The translations under genes were made by a program, and so were the position numbers. The notes under the pieces are model-generated. The model was given only the letters and a program-made list of their open reading frames with translations, made no database searches and was not told the DNA's origin. Source: an uncultured Lactobacillus sp. (lineage in GTDB: Bacteria; Bacillota; Bacilli; Lactobacillales; Lactobacillaceae). From it: 64,000 nt of DNA. Location of the stretch: the NCBI GenBank assembly GCA_937874185.1, contig CALNAK010000022.1, positions 310,001-374,000 of the forward strand, given 5' to 3'. Positions 44,488 to 52,699 of this stretch are shown here, one piece after another. Numbering within the stretch: position 1 is the stretch's first letter; each line of letters begins with the position of its first letter.

Positions 44488-45263
44488 TTTTAGATGATTT
44501 AGTTAGTGCTACTCGAAAAAGATTATTAATTGATGAAGAAAAAGTTCCTTTAGAAGTTTTAAAATCACAAGCAGCATCAATTCCTAATAAGAATCCACAG
44601 GCAATTGTTGATAAGTTTTTAAAACCAGGTTTACATTTTATTGGCGAAATTAAAAAAGCTTCGCCATCTAAGGGATTGATTGCTGAAAAGTTTCCATATT
44701 TAGAAATTGCTCAAGAATATCAAGATGCTGGGATTGACGTAATTTCGGTTTTGACGGAGCCAGATTATTTTCAAGGTAAATTGGAATATCTGACTGAAAT
44801 ATCTAAAAGGGTCGATGTGCCGTTATTAAGAAAAGATTTTACGATTGATCCGTATATGATTTATCAAGCCAAAGTGGCTGGAGCCAGTTTAGTTTTACTG
44901 ATTGTGGCGATACTGACAGATGAACAATTAAAACAATATTTAGGTTTGGCCGACGGTTTAGGATTAGCTGCTTTAGTTGAAGTTCATAACGAATCTGAAT
45001 TAAATCGAGCTTTGAAAGCTAATGCCAAAATCATTGGTGTCAACAATCGTAATCTCAAGGATTTCACGGTCGACTTGAATAATAGTTTGAAATTACGTTC
45101 TTTAGTTCCTAAGACAATTCCGTTCATTACTGAAAGCGGGATTAAAACTACTGCTGATATTGAACGTTTAAAGTTAGCTCAAGTTAATGGGGTCCTGATT
45201 GGCGAGACGTTTATGAGAGCGGCTGACCGAGTGAAAATAATTAATGAATTTCGAAGTGTGTAA
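44484..45263 (+). CDS. trpC: Indole-3-glycerol phosphate synthase
   Basis: TrpC closes the indole ring from carboxyphenylamino-deoxyribulose phosphate. The 259-residue TIM barrel has the signature IGEIKKASPSKGLI (about 51-64, with the catalytic Lys), LLRKDF (about 112-117) and ITESGI near the C terminus. The TTG start overlaps the trpD stop by four bases and lacks a good Shine-Dalgarno sequence, so translation is probably coupled to trpD. Confidence 0.95.
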   Translation: MILDDLVSATRKRLLIDEEKVPLEVLKSQAASIPNKNPQAIVDKFLKPGLHFIGEIKKASPSKGLIAEKFPYLEIAQEYQDAGIDVISVLTEPDYFQGKLEYLTEISKRVDVPLLRKDFTIDPYMIYQAKVAGASLVLLIVAILTDEQLKQYLGLADGLGLAALVEVHNESELNRALKANAKIIGVNNRNLKDFTVDLNNSLKLRSLVPKTIPFITESGIKTTADIERLKLAQVNGVLIGETFMRAADRVKIINEFRSV

Positions 45264-45266
45264 CTT

Positions 45267-45881
45267 GTGACAAAAATAAAAATTTGTGGATTGATGACTT
45301 TAGCTGACATCGAGGCGGTCAATCGAGCGCAACCTGATTTAGCTGGATTCATCTTTGCTAAGGGTCGTCATCAAATTGACTTAACAACGGCTTTGAAATT
45401 ACGGCATGCACTAGACAAAAAAATCGAGAGCGTTGGTGTTTTTGTAAATGCTCCAATGGATGAAATGTTAAGAGCCTTTGATAGTGGTGCAATCTCGATG
45501 ATTCAGTTACATGGACAAGAGAGTGAACAGACTGTACTAGCTTTGCAGAAGCACCATATTCCAGTTGTCAATGTCTTCAAACCAACGACCACGATACCTC
45601 AAACGAGAGCCGACTATATTATGTTGGATAGTGGTTCTGGGAATGGACAGCCAGTTGCTTGGGAAAAATTAAAGTTGCAGACAAATAAACCATTAATAAT
45701 TGCTAGTGCATTGAATATCGATAATGTTATAGAAGCAATTAGGACGACTAAACCAACTCTAGTTGATCTGTCTAGGGGTGTTGAAACTAATGGTCATAAA
45801 GATTCACAGAAAATTTTAAAAATAGTAAAACTTGTGCATCAATTTAATGGAGGTATTTCCGATGGAAGAAATAAAAAGTAA
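45267..45881 (+). CDS. trpF: Phosphoribosylanthranilate isomerase
   Basis: TrpF converts phosphoribosyl anthranilate to the deoxyribulose form. The 204 residues begin MTKIKICGL with the catalytic Cys, and include AGFIFAKGRHQI, the IQLHGQE motif and LDSGSGNGQPVAWEKL. The C-terminal LSRGVETNGHKDSQKI provides the phosphate site. The GTG at 45267 starts 3 bp after trpC. Its last 20 bp overlap the beginning of trpB in another frame. Confidence 0.95.
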   Translation: MTKIKICGLMTLADIEAVNRAQPDLAGFIFAKGRHQIDLTTALKLRHALDKKIESVGVFVNAPMDEMLRAFDSGAISMIQLHGQESEQTVLALQKHHIPVVNVFKPTTTIPQTRADYIMLDSGSGNGQPVAWEKLKLQTNKPLIIASALNIDNVIEAIRTTKPTLVDLSRGVETNGHKDSQKILKIVKLVHQFNGGISDGRNKK

Positions 45882-47076
45882 GAACAAAACTGATGATTCA
45901 CGTCATTATGGTGAATTTGGTGGTCAATATATTCCCGAAACATTAGTAAACGAATTGCATAGAGTGTCAGATGCGTACAACAAATATAAGGATGATCCAG
46001 CATTTTTAAAAGAGTTCCATGATTTATTAAATAATTATGCTAATCGACCTTCGTTACTATATTACGCAAGACAAATGACCGAAGACCTCGGTGGTGCCAA
46101 AATTTATCTGAAGCGTGAGGATTTGAATCACACTGGTGCCCACAAAATCAACAATGTACTTGGTCAAGCATTGATTGCCAAACGAATGGGAAAAACTCGT
46201 TTGATTGCTGAAACTGGTGCCGGTCAACACGGTGTCGCAACTGCAACAATCGCTGCTTTGTTCAATATGGATTGTGAAATTTTCATGGGTAAAAAAGATA
46301 CTGAACGTCAAAAATTAAATGTTTATCGGATGCAATTGTTAGGTGCCAAAGTTCATACGGTCACTAATGGTTCAATGGTTTTAAAGGATGCCGTCAATGC
46401 TGCCATGCAAGAGTGGACTAAACGAGTTGATGATACCTTTTATGTTCTCGGTTCAGCAGTTGGCCCATATCCATATCCTGAAATGGTCCATGATTTCCAA
46501 AGTGTCATTAGTAAGGAATCGAAGCAACAAATTCTTGAAGCTGAAGGGCGTTTACCTGATGCAATCGTTGCCTGTGTTGGTGGTGGTAGTAATGCCATTG
46601 GTAGTTTTGCGGAATATATCAATGATAAGAATGTTCAGTTAATTGGTTGTGAGGCCGCTGGTAAAGGCGTCGACACTGATCAAACCGCTGCAACGATTGA
46701 ACGTGGCTCTGTCGGTATTTTCCATGGTATGAAATCGTTGTTCCTTCAAAATGATGATGGACAAATTGATAAAGTTTATTCGATTTCTGCCGGACTTGAT
46801 TATCCAGGCGTTGGTCCGGAACATGCCCGTCTAGCAGAATTGAAACGTGCAAAGTATGTGGGAATTACAGATGATGAAGCGGTTGATGCTTTTGAATATA
46901 TTGCTAAAACTGAAGGTATCATTGCTGCCATTGAAAGTTGTCATGCGTTGGCCTATGTAATGAAATTGGCACCAACAATGGGTAAAGACAAAATTATTAT
47001 TTGTACCGTTTCTGGACGTGGTGACAAAGATGTTGCCTCAATTGCCAAGTATAGAGGAGTGAATATTGATGAGTAA
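45862..47076 (+). CDS. trpB: Tryptophan synthase beta chain
   Basis: TrpB makes tryptophan from indole and serine using PLP. The 404 residues include YGEFGGQYIPETL, the PLP lysine in LNHTGAHKINN (about residue 91) and the phosphate loop GGGSNAIG (about 236-243). ATG at 45862 is chosen, since GGAGG lies about 8 nt upstream within trpF. It overlaps trpA by 8 bp. Confidence 0.96.
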   Translation: MEEIKSKNKTDDSRHYGEFGGQYIPETLVNELHRVSDAYNKYKDDPAFLKEFHDLLNNYANRPSLLYYARQMTEDLGGAKIYLKREDLNHTGAHKINNVLGQALIAKRMGKTRLIAETGAGQHGVATATIAALFNMDCEIFMGKKDTERQKLNVYRMQLLGAKVHTVTNGSMVLKDAVNAAMQEWTKRVDDTFYVLGSAVGPYPYPEMVHDFQSVISKESKQQILEAEGRLPDAIVACVGGGSNAIGSFAEYINDKNVQLIGCEAAGKGVDTDQTAATIERGSVGIFHGMKSLFLQNDDGQIDKVYSISAGLDYPGVGPEHARLAELKRAKYVGITDDEAVDAFEYIAKTEGIIAAIESCHALAYVMKLAPTMGKDKIIICTVSGRGDKDVASIAKYRGVNIDE

Positions 47077-47851
47077 TTTAGCTGAAGTATTTCAAAATAA
47101 GAAGGTTTTTATTCCATTCGTTGTAGCCGATGATCCTGATATTGAGACAACTGTTAAAAGTGTTGTGACCTTAGCTGAAAACGGAGCTGATATTGTCGAA
47201 CTGGGAATTCCATTTTCTGATCCAGTTGCCGATGGACCGGTTATTCAAAAGGCTGACTTACGTGCTTTCAAAGCTGGCGTTAGGACTGAAGTTGTCTTCG
47301 ATATTGTTAAAAAAATTCGTGAACAAACGCAAGTTCCATTAGTATTTTTAACTTATTTGAACATCGTTTTTAAATATGGTTATTCAGAATTCTGTCAACG
47401 ATGTCAGAAATTGGGAGTATCTGGACTAGTTATTCCTGATTTGCCACTTGAAGAACAAGAAGAAATTAGACCATCTGCTGATAAATTTGGAATTGATTTG
47501 ATTCCTTTGATTGCTCCAACGTCAGAAGGACGAATTGAGAAAATTGCTGAACATGCTAGTGGATTTATCTATGTGGTTTCATCACTTGGCGTTACTGGAG
47601 TTAGGGATGATATAGCTAAGCAGAAACTATCTGAGACAATTCAACGTGTACGCAAGGTTACGAATGTACCAACCGCAATTGGTTTTGGAATTCATTCGCC
47701 AGAACAAGCTGAAACCTTAGCTGGGATTGCTGATGGGATTATTATTGGTAGTGCTGTGGTTCAGATAATTTCTGAAGGTGGTACTGACTTACAAGATAAG
47801 TTGGCTGAATATACACGCAGTATTAAGGATGCAATTTCAGTTAAAATTTAG
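47069..47851 (+). CDS. trpA: Tryptophan synthase alpha chain
   Basis: TrpA cleaves indole-3-glycerol phosphate and passes indole to TrpB. The 260-residue TIM barrel has VELGIPFSDPVADGPVIQ (catalytic Glu about 47, Asp about 58) and the phosphate-binding IGFGIHSPEQA. ATG at 47069 has GGAG (47056-47059) 9 nt upstream. It ends the operon and is followed by a terminator. Confidence 0.96.
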   Translation: MSNLAEVFQNKKVFIPFVVADDPDIETTVKSVVTLAENGADIVELGIPFSDPVADGPVIQKADLRAFKAGVRTEVVFDIVKKIREQTQVPLVFLTYLNIVFKYGYSEFCQRCQKLGVSGLVIPDLPLEEQEEIRPSADKFGIDLIPLIAPTSEGRIEKIAEHASGFIYVVSSLGVTGVRDDIAKQKLSETIQRVRKVTNVPTAIGFGIHSPEQAETLAGIADGIIIGSAVVQIISEGGTDLQDKLAEYTRSIKDAISVKI

Positions 47852-47857
47852 GTTTTT

Positions 47858-47894
47858 AAAAGTAATACGTCGTAATTGATGTATTACTTTTTTT
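47858..47894 (+). terminator. Intrinsic terminator of the trp operon
   Basis: AAAAGTAATAC (47858-47868) pairs with GTATTACTTTT (47881-47891), 11 bp, followed by more T. Confidence 0.88.
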
Positions 47895-47944
47895 ATAGGT
47901 ACTAAAAAGTGCATACTACCCAAATCAATCAATTCGGTTTATAT

Positions 47945-47963
47945 TTTGTATACAGAATACAAA
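47945..47963. promoter_or_regulatory. Inverted repeat upstream of the SDR gene, candidate operator
   Basis: TTTGTAT (47945-47951) and ATACAAA (47957-47963) are separated by 5 nt and end about 23 bp before the gene start. The size and spacing are those of a dimeric repressor site. No adjacent regulator gene is seen. Confidence 0.4.
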
Positions 47964-47986
47964 TTAATTTTTTGGAGGGTATAACT

Positions 47987-48781
47987 ATGGATCTTCATCT
48001 AACAAATAAGACAGCTTTAATAACAGGATCTACTAAAGGTATTGGTAAGGCAATAGCAATCGAATTAGCTCGTGAGGGAACTAATGTCATTATTAATGGA
48101 AGGAAACAATCTGAAGTTGATGAAATTGTCGCTGAAATTAAGCATAATTTTCCCGAAACCTCACCTCAAGGAGTTGCAGCTGATTTGGCTAAAGAGAGTG
48201 ACCGAGAAAAATTATTCGAGTTAGTTTCTAAAGTAGATATCTTGGTAAATAATATGGGAATCTTTCAACCAATGGATTATTACGATATCGATGATGCAAC
48301 TTGGGAAAGATTTTTCAGGGTTAATGTTCTAGCAGGAAATGCATTAGCTAAATTCTATTTGCCAAAAATGCTGGAACAAGATTTTGGCCGAATTATTTTT
48401 ATCGCCAGTGAAGAAGCGGTAATGCCTTCTGGAGAAATGCCTCAATACAGTATGACCAAGTCGATGAATCTTTCATTAGCTAAGAGTTTATCCAAACTGA
48501 CAGTTGATACACATGTGACGGTCAATACGATTATGCCAGGGTCTACTTTGACTGAAGGTGTCCAGACAATGCTTGATGAAATGTATAAGGATAGTGGATT
48601 GCCAAAGGATAAGTGGGAAAAAGACTTTATGAAAAATCATCGTTCACGTTCACAAATCCAACGTTTGATCCGTCCAGAAGAAATTGGACGTTTTACAGCG
48701 TTTGTTGCTAGTCCAGATGCTTCATCATTTTCCGGCGAAGCTTTAAGAGTTGACGGTGGTTTAGTTCCAACAATTTTCTAA
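47987..48781 (+). CDS. SDR family NAD(P)-dependent oxidoreductase
   Basis: A 264-residue short-chain dehydrogenase. The cofactor loop TGSTKGIGKA (about 13-22), the NNMG motif (about 87-90) and the catalytic Tyr-Lys in QYSMTKS (about 155-161) preceded by the Ser region are present. Residues after the second strand (INGRKQ, with an Arg) favour NADP(H). Substrate is unknown. ATG at 47987 follows GGAGGG; the frame is open 26 codons further upstream without a site. It is a single-gene unit. Confidence 0.88.
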   Translation: MDLHLTNKTALITGSTKGIGKAIAIELAREGTNVIINGRKQSEVDEIVAEIKHNFPETSPQGVAADLAKESDREKLFELVSKVDILVNNMGIFQPMDYYDIDDATWERFFRVNVLAGNALAKFYLPKMLEQDFGRIIFIASEEAVMPSGEMPQYSMTKSMNLSLAKSLSKLTVDTHVTVNTIMPGSTLTEGVQTMLDEMYKDSGLPKDKWEKDFMKNHRSRSQIQRLIRPEEIGRFTAFVASPDASSFSGEALRVDGGLVPTIF

Positions 48782-48888
48782 AATGACAATGTGGATAATA
48801 TTACTATAAAAGTGTTTCCAGCCAACCTAGATTTTCATTGTTTGATATCAATAATGTTATGATTAAAGACAATTAGGAGGAGATCAAT

Positions 48889-49245
48889 ATGGTTTGGTTA
48901 TGGACACATTTAGTTACATGGATAGTAATTGCAGTCATGATTTCACTAGCATTATTTACAAAGACACATACAAAAGTTTATGAAATGATTACTCGAGTAG
49001 GTTATATTGTCATTATTGCAACAGGAATAAAACTAGGCATTAAAGCCTGGTCAGTTGAGCCAACATTGTTAATCGTAAAAATAATTGTAGCTTTAATATT
49101 TATTGCATTAATCGAAATATCATTTGCGCGAAAAGAACAAAATACTCTAAGCAAACCATTAGTTTGGGCAGTAATTATTTTCTGTGTTGTAGTTGCTTTA
49201 TTAGGATTTGCATTGGCAGGATGGTATCCATTTATTCAACATTAG
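48889..49245 (+). CDS. YisL/DUF1516 family membrane protein
   Basis: A 118-residue protein with four hydrophobic helices, matching the YisL (UPF0344/DUF1516) family: HLVTWIVIAV at the start, a THTKVYEMITR loop, a Trp-containing central loop and LAGWYPF at the end. Function is unknown. GGAGGAGA lies before the ATG. Its stop codon overlaps the first bases of a foldback repeat (copy A). Confidence 0.8.
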   Translation: MVWLWTHLVTWIVIAVMISLALFTKTHTKVYEMITRVGYIVIIATGIKLGIKAWSVEPTLLIVKIIVALIFIALIEISFARKEQNTLSKPLVWAVIIFCVVVALLGFALAGWYPFIQH

Positions 49246-49371
49246 AGAGCGTAGAGCAACGGCGGTCAGCTCCCGAGCATTTGCAGGACTTCACGAATTA
49301 TACGCCGCTTTTGCGTATGATTTGGGAAGTCAGGCAAAGCGGAGTGGAGTTGCCCTTGCGTAGCTCGTTTC
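49244..49371 (+). repeat. Foldback repeat, copy A
   Basis: About 128 bp, beginning AGAGAGCG and ending TAGCTCGTTTC, as in the other copies. Nested arms: GAGC/GCTC, GCAA..GGC/GCC..TTGC, CAGCTCC/GGAGTTG, TTTGC/GCAAA, GACTTC/GAAGTC and ATACGC/GCGTAT. It overlaps the stop codon of the YisL-like gene by two bases. Confidence 0.85.
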
Positions 49372-49410
49372 CACTATAAAAGAAGAACAGCGCACTAAAC
49401 GAAGAAAACA

Positions 49411-49450
49411 AAAAGAGACCAGACAATTTAACTTTTGTCTGGTCTTTTTT
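49411..49450 (-). terminator. Terminator of the ABC exporter operon (bidirectional)
   Basis: GACCAGACAA (49417-49426) pairs with TTGTCTGGTC (49435-49444). A-rich sequence precedes and six T follow, so both strands have a U tract. It lies just beyond the exporter stop. Confidence 0.85.
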
Positions 49451-49462
49451 AATATATAAAAC

Positions 49463-51229
49463 CTAGTTAACCATTTGCTCACCAACATATTGAGCATACA
49501 ATTCATAGCCCTTCATCAATTCACTATGAGTACCATGTCCGGTAACAGCACCATGTTCGATGAAATAGATTTGATCTGCGTCAACGATTGTTGAAAGTCG
49601 ATGTGCGATAACTAAGGTTGTGCGTCCAACCATTAATTGGTCCAAAGCACGTTGAACTTTTTCTTCAGATTCTGAATCAAGACTAGCCGTAGCCTCATCA
49701 AGCATAAGAATCTTAGGGTCACGTAGGAAAGCTCGGGCAATCGCAATTCTTTGTTTTTGACCACCAGAAAGTTTGACACCACGTTCACCGATTTGTGTAT
49801 TAAGTTCTTCAGGGAAGTTACGGACAAATTCATCCGCGTAAGCTAATGACAATCCATGCCACAATTCTTTATCAGTAAGTTTGTGATCTAATCCGTATTG
49901 AAGATTGTCACGAATGCTTCCAGCAAAGACGGCACTATCTTGAGAAACATAACCGATTTGAGAACGCCAGTTAGCGAGGTCAATATTTTTAATATCGTGA
50001 TTTCCAACTAGAATTGAACCACTGTCTTGTTGATAAAATCTTTCTAATAATGAGAAGATAGTTGATTTACCACCACCACTAGGTCCAGCAAAGGCAATAA
50101 TTGTATTAGGCTTAGCCTCGAAAGATACGTCATGTAAAATTTGGTGATTTTCATCATAACTGAAGTCGAGGTGAGCGGCAGTGATTGTTTGTCCTTCAAC
50201 GTCAACATCTTTACCGTTAGTTGTAACTTCTGGTTCAGTATTCAAAATCTCTTGAATTCTTTCAGTAGAACCCATAGCTTTTTGAACTGAAGAAAAGAAA
50301 GTTGCAAAACTAGCAACTGGAGTAATAATGTTGAATAAATATAGTAGGAAAGCGACTAAAGAGCCACTTGAGAGTGTACCTTGTTGAATTCTGACGGCAC
50401 CATATCCTAGGATACCAACGAATACACCTAACATCACAGTTGTCATAATTGGTTGTAGAACAGCTTCAACTTTGGCATTTTTAACACCAACAGTGAAAAT
50501 CTTATCAATAAAATTACCACCAGTAGTTCTTTCAAATTCTTCACCATTACTAGATTTGATTAAACGAACTTCAGATAGTTTTTCACTAACATCAGCATTG
50601 AAGTCGGCTGTGGCTGACTGGAGTTTACGGCCAAGTCTAGACATGATACGTCCAATTGGTAACAAAATTAGGACGACAATTGGAACGATACTGAACATCA
50701 ATGATGCCATTTTCCAATCCATGAAGAATAGGATAATCATAGAACCAATTAATTGAATTCCACCAGTAATAAAATTAGGAAATTGTGATGTTATCAAATC
50801 TTTGATAACACTAGTGTCATTTACTACACGGGAGCTGCTTTCTCCAGATTTATGATCGTCAAAGTAATCAACTGGAAGTTCTAATAAGTGTGCCCATAAT
50901 TTTTCACGAAGAGTTTTAACGGAACTTTCACCAACGTAACGAAGAATGAAACCACCGATAGTTCCGAATCCTAGTTGGACCAGAAAGGCTAGAATCAAGA
51001 CGGCTAACATTTTACTGTCTATGTTGGAGAGACCACTGGTATTAACCAAGCTCTTTGTTAGTTGGGGAACAACTAAACTTGCTCCACTGGTAACTAGACT
51101 CAATAACATTCCTAATATAAAGAGAGATTTTTTAGGATTAACGCTATTGATCAGTTTTATAAAATCTTTAAATTTGAAATTGCCAGTTCTTCTTGGCATA
51201 TCTTCTCGCATCATTGTTTCATTACGCAT
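49463..51229 (-). CDS. ABC transporter, ATP-binding and permease half-exporter
   Basis: A 588-residue half-transporter of the LmrA/BmrA multidrug type. Six membrane helices (about residues 30-320) are followed by an ATPase domain with Walker A GPSGGGKST (about 383-391), Q-loop YVSQDSAVF, signature LSGGQKQR (about 489-496), Walker B ILMLDEATASLD and the H-loop AHRLST. It probably works as a homodimer exporting lipophilic drugs or lipids. ATG at 51229 follows GAGGT. It lies 21 bp after the MarR gene in the same operon. Confidence 0.9.
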   Translation of the reverse strand: MRNETMMREDMPRRTGNFKFKDFIKLINSVNPKKSLFILGMLLSLVTSGASLVVPQLTKSLVNTSGLSNIDSKMLAVLILAFLVQLGFGTIGGFILRYVGESSVKTLREKLWAHLLELPVDYFDDHKSGESSSRVVNDTSVIKDLITSQFPNFITGGIQLIGSMIILFFMDWKMASLMFSIVPIVVLILLPIGRIMSRLGRKLQSATADFNADVSEKLSEVRLIKSSNGEEFERTTGGNFIDKIFTVGVKNAKVEAVLQPIMTTVMLGVFVGILGYGAVRIQQGTLSSGSLVAFLLYLFNIITPVASFATFFSSVQKAMGSTERIQEILNTEPEVTTNGKDVDVEGQTITAAHLDFSYDENHQILHDVSFEAKPNTIIAFAGPSGGGKSTIFSLLERFYQQDSGSILVGNHDIKNIDLANWRSQIGYVSQDSAVFAGSIRDNLQYGLDHKLTDKELWHGLSLAYADEFVRNFPEELNTQIGERGVKLSGGQKQRIAIARAFLRDPKILMLDEATASLDSESEEKVQRALDQLMVGRTTLVIAHRLSTIVDADQIYFIEHGAVTGHGTHSELMKGYELYAQYVGEQMVN

Positions 51230-51250
51230 GTGTTGTACCTCATATAATTG

Positions 51251-51922
51251 TTATTTATTATTACGCCAGAAATCATTGTTGAAATCTGGTCTTCTACCGG
51301 GATCATGTTCGCCACGAGGTCCCATACCATGGAAATCAGGACGGAAGTGACCATCGAAAGGCATATTGTGCATATTTTTTCTGAATTCATCACGCATTTT
51401 TTCGACGTCTTCTTCTGACATTCCCATCATTTCTTCACGCATATTCATCATGGCTTTAAGACGGTCAGTTGGATCAACAAATTTCTCAGAATTCTGTTTG
51501 AAATCGTCATCCCAACCATCAGAAATTTTTTGGAGATAATCACTGAATTGACCTTGTTCGTCGGGATTTAATCCATTAAAGAATTTTTCGCTATAATCTT
51601 CATTTTTCAAGGAAGCATTTTCTTCGGCCTTTTTGCGACCGTCATCAGTTAAGAAGACATGTTTACTGCGTTTATCGTTCTCATCTTCTTTACGAGTGAT
51701 GTCGCCATTGTTTTCCATCTTCTTCAATAATTCTGCTAAGGAACTAGGACGAAGATCTAAGATTTCAGCTAGATAATTTTGTGTTAAACCATCTTCTAAT
51801 TTCAAAACGGCTAGGACACGCTTTTGACCAGTTAACTTCTGTTTCTTTTGGCTCATGAAGTAGTTACCAGCTTCACCGATAAAACGTAATTGTTTCATTA
51901 AATCATCTGTAATTTTACTCAT
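51251..51922 (-). CDS. MarR family regulator with C-terminal extension
   Basis: A 223-residue regulator. Residues 1-140 form a MarR winged helix: recognition region NYLAEILDLRPSSLAELLKKME (split by the turn) and wing EDENDKRSKHVFLTDDGR. The remaining ~80 residues are an unusual tail rich in Met, Asp, His, Phe, Arg and Gly (e.g. MREEMMGMSEEDVEKM, FHGMGPRGEHDPGRR), probably disordered, possibly metal- or ligand-responsive. It precedes the ABC exporter and probably represses this operon through the inverted repeats in its promoter. Confidence 0.85.
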   Translation of the reverse strand: MSKITDDLMKQLRFIGEAGNYFMSQKKQKLTGQKRVLAVLKLEDGLTQNYLAEILDLRPSSLAELLKKMENNGDITRKEDENDKRSKHVFLTDDGRKKAEENASLKNEDYSEKFFNGLNPDEQGQFSDYLQKISDGWDDDFKQNSEKFVDPTDRLKAMMNMREEMMGMSEEDVEKMRDEFRKNMHNMPFDGHFRPDFHGMGPRGEHDPGRRPDFNNDFWRNNK

Positions 51923-51953
51923 TATAAAAATCCTCTTTTCAATTAATTTGTAA

Positions 51954-52010
51954 TTGTTTCGGTACCTAACTTAATTGCAAGACTGAGTATAGTTCGGTAC
52001 CGAAACAATG
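51954..52010. promoter_or_regulatory. Paired operator sites of the MarR-ABC operon
   Basis: ATTGTTTCGGTACC (51954-51967) is repeated in inverted form as GGTACCGAAACAAT (51997-52010). The second copy extends to the perfect palindrome TTCGGTACCGAA (51994-52005). One site fills the spacer between -35 and -10, the other lies downstream of the start of transcription, the arrangement expected for an autorepressor. Confidence 0.75.
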
Positions 52011-52015
52011 TCAAC
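51987..52015 (-). promoter_or_regulatory. Promoter of the MarR-ABC operon
   Basis: On the minus strand TTGACA (52015-52010) and TATACT (51992-51987) have exactly 17 nt between them, and those 17 nt are the operator half-sites. Confidence 0.85.
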
Positions 52016-52102
52016 AGATAAATTCAAATTATTTTTTGGGAAAATTAAAATAGAGGTTTTGGCGGATATGGAAAGTGTCACACGGAGGATGAGATAAATT
52101 AG

Positions 52103-52131
52103 TTGACAATATAGGAAGTAATCTTTAATAT
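52103..52131 (+). promoter_or_regulatory. Promoter of the alternative S14 unit
   Basis: TTGACA (52103-52108) and TAATAT (52126-52131) at 17-nt spacing. Confidence 0.8.
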
Positions 52132-52151
52132 ACAAACAGTAAAAAATATCA

Positions 52152-52163
52152 TTTACTAGTGAA
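52152..52163 (+). promoter_or_regulatory. AdcR-like zinc operator
   Basis: TTTACTAGTGAA matches 10 of 12 positions of the streptococcal AdcR consensus TTAACYRGTTAA. It lies about 15-25 nt downstream of the predicted transcription start, where a zinc-bound repressor would block transcription. Confidence 0.5.
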
Positions 52164-52210
52164 TAAAGAAAGTTCCAAAATATAAATTTATTATCGAAGA
52201 GGGTAAAGTA

Positions 52211-52480
52211 ATGGCAAAGAAATCAAAAATTGCTAGAAACAAGAAACAACTTGAGTTAGTTGAAAGATACGCAGAGATCCGTAAGGAATTAAAGGCTAAG
52301 GGCGACTACATCGCATTGTCAAAACTTCCTCGTGATTCAAGTCCAGTTAGAATTAAGAATCGTGATTCATTAGATGGACGTCCACACGCATATATGCGTA
52401 AATTTGGAATGTCACGTCTAAACTTTAGACAATTAGCTCATGCAGGTCAGATACCTGGTGTTAAAAAAGCTAGTTGGTAG
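52211..52480 (+). CDS. rpsN: 30S ribosomal protein S14, zinc-independent paralogue
   Basis: An 89-residue S14 of the long C- form. It begins MAKKSKIARNKKQLELVERY, has no cysteine at the zinc positions, and ends RQLAHAGQIPGVKKASW, near-identical to the end of the zinc form at 22547. Such paralogues replace the zinc protein when zinc is scarce. It has its own promoter and an AdcR-like box, and precedes a 34-residue gene associated with metal homeostasis. Confidence 0.95.
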   Translation: MAKKSKIARNKKQLELVERYAEIRKELKAKGDYIALSKLPRDSSPVRIKNRDSLDGRPHAYMRKFGMSRLNFRQLAHAGQIPGVKKASW

Positions 52481-52491
52481 GGAGAAATTTT

Positions 52492-52596
52492 ATGGAAAGA
52501 ATGACCACCGCAGCTGCTTATAGACAGCTAAAGAGTCCTAATATTAAGACACGTAAACGTGCTTTACGTGTAATTAAAGACAACAAAAAGAGATAA
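52492..52596 (+). CDS. Small putative metal homeostasis protein
   Basis: A 34-residue basic peptide, MERMTTAAAYRQLKSPNIK followed by TRKRALRVIKDNKKR. It starts 11 bp after the zinc-free S14 gene, with GGGAGAA upstream of the ATG. Short proteins of this type (A-YR-LKS-N-KTRK-AL--I) are annotated as putative metal homeostasis proteins beside rpsN in lactobacilli. This match is from memory of the family, and the function is untested. Co-transcription with the zinc-starvation S14 fits. Confidence 0.7.
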   Translation: MERMTTAAAYRQLKSPNIKTRKRALRVIKDNKKR

Positions 52597-52640
52597 AGTG
52601 CGAAATACTTATTAATCTGATGGAACCCCTTACAACGCCA

Positions 52641-52649
52641 TGCTATAAT
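52641..52649 (+). promoter_or_regulatory. Extended -10 promoter of the YfcC-like gene
   Basis: TGcTATAAT is a perfect extended -10 element; no good -35 is seen, which is tolerated with the TGn motif. Confidence 0.6.
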
Positions 52650-52699
52650 TGCATTGTGAATTATGTAATTATTTATAAATGGAAAGAAGGGATTAAATT

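Noticed and set aside
49164..49379. Coding frame through repeat copy A
   Set aside because: It follows from stop-poor GC-rich repeat sequence and has no start signals of its own.
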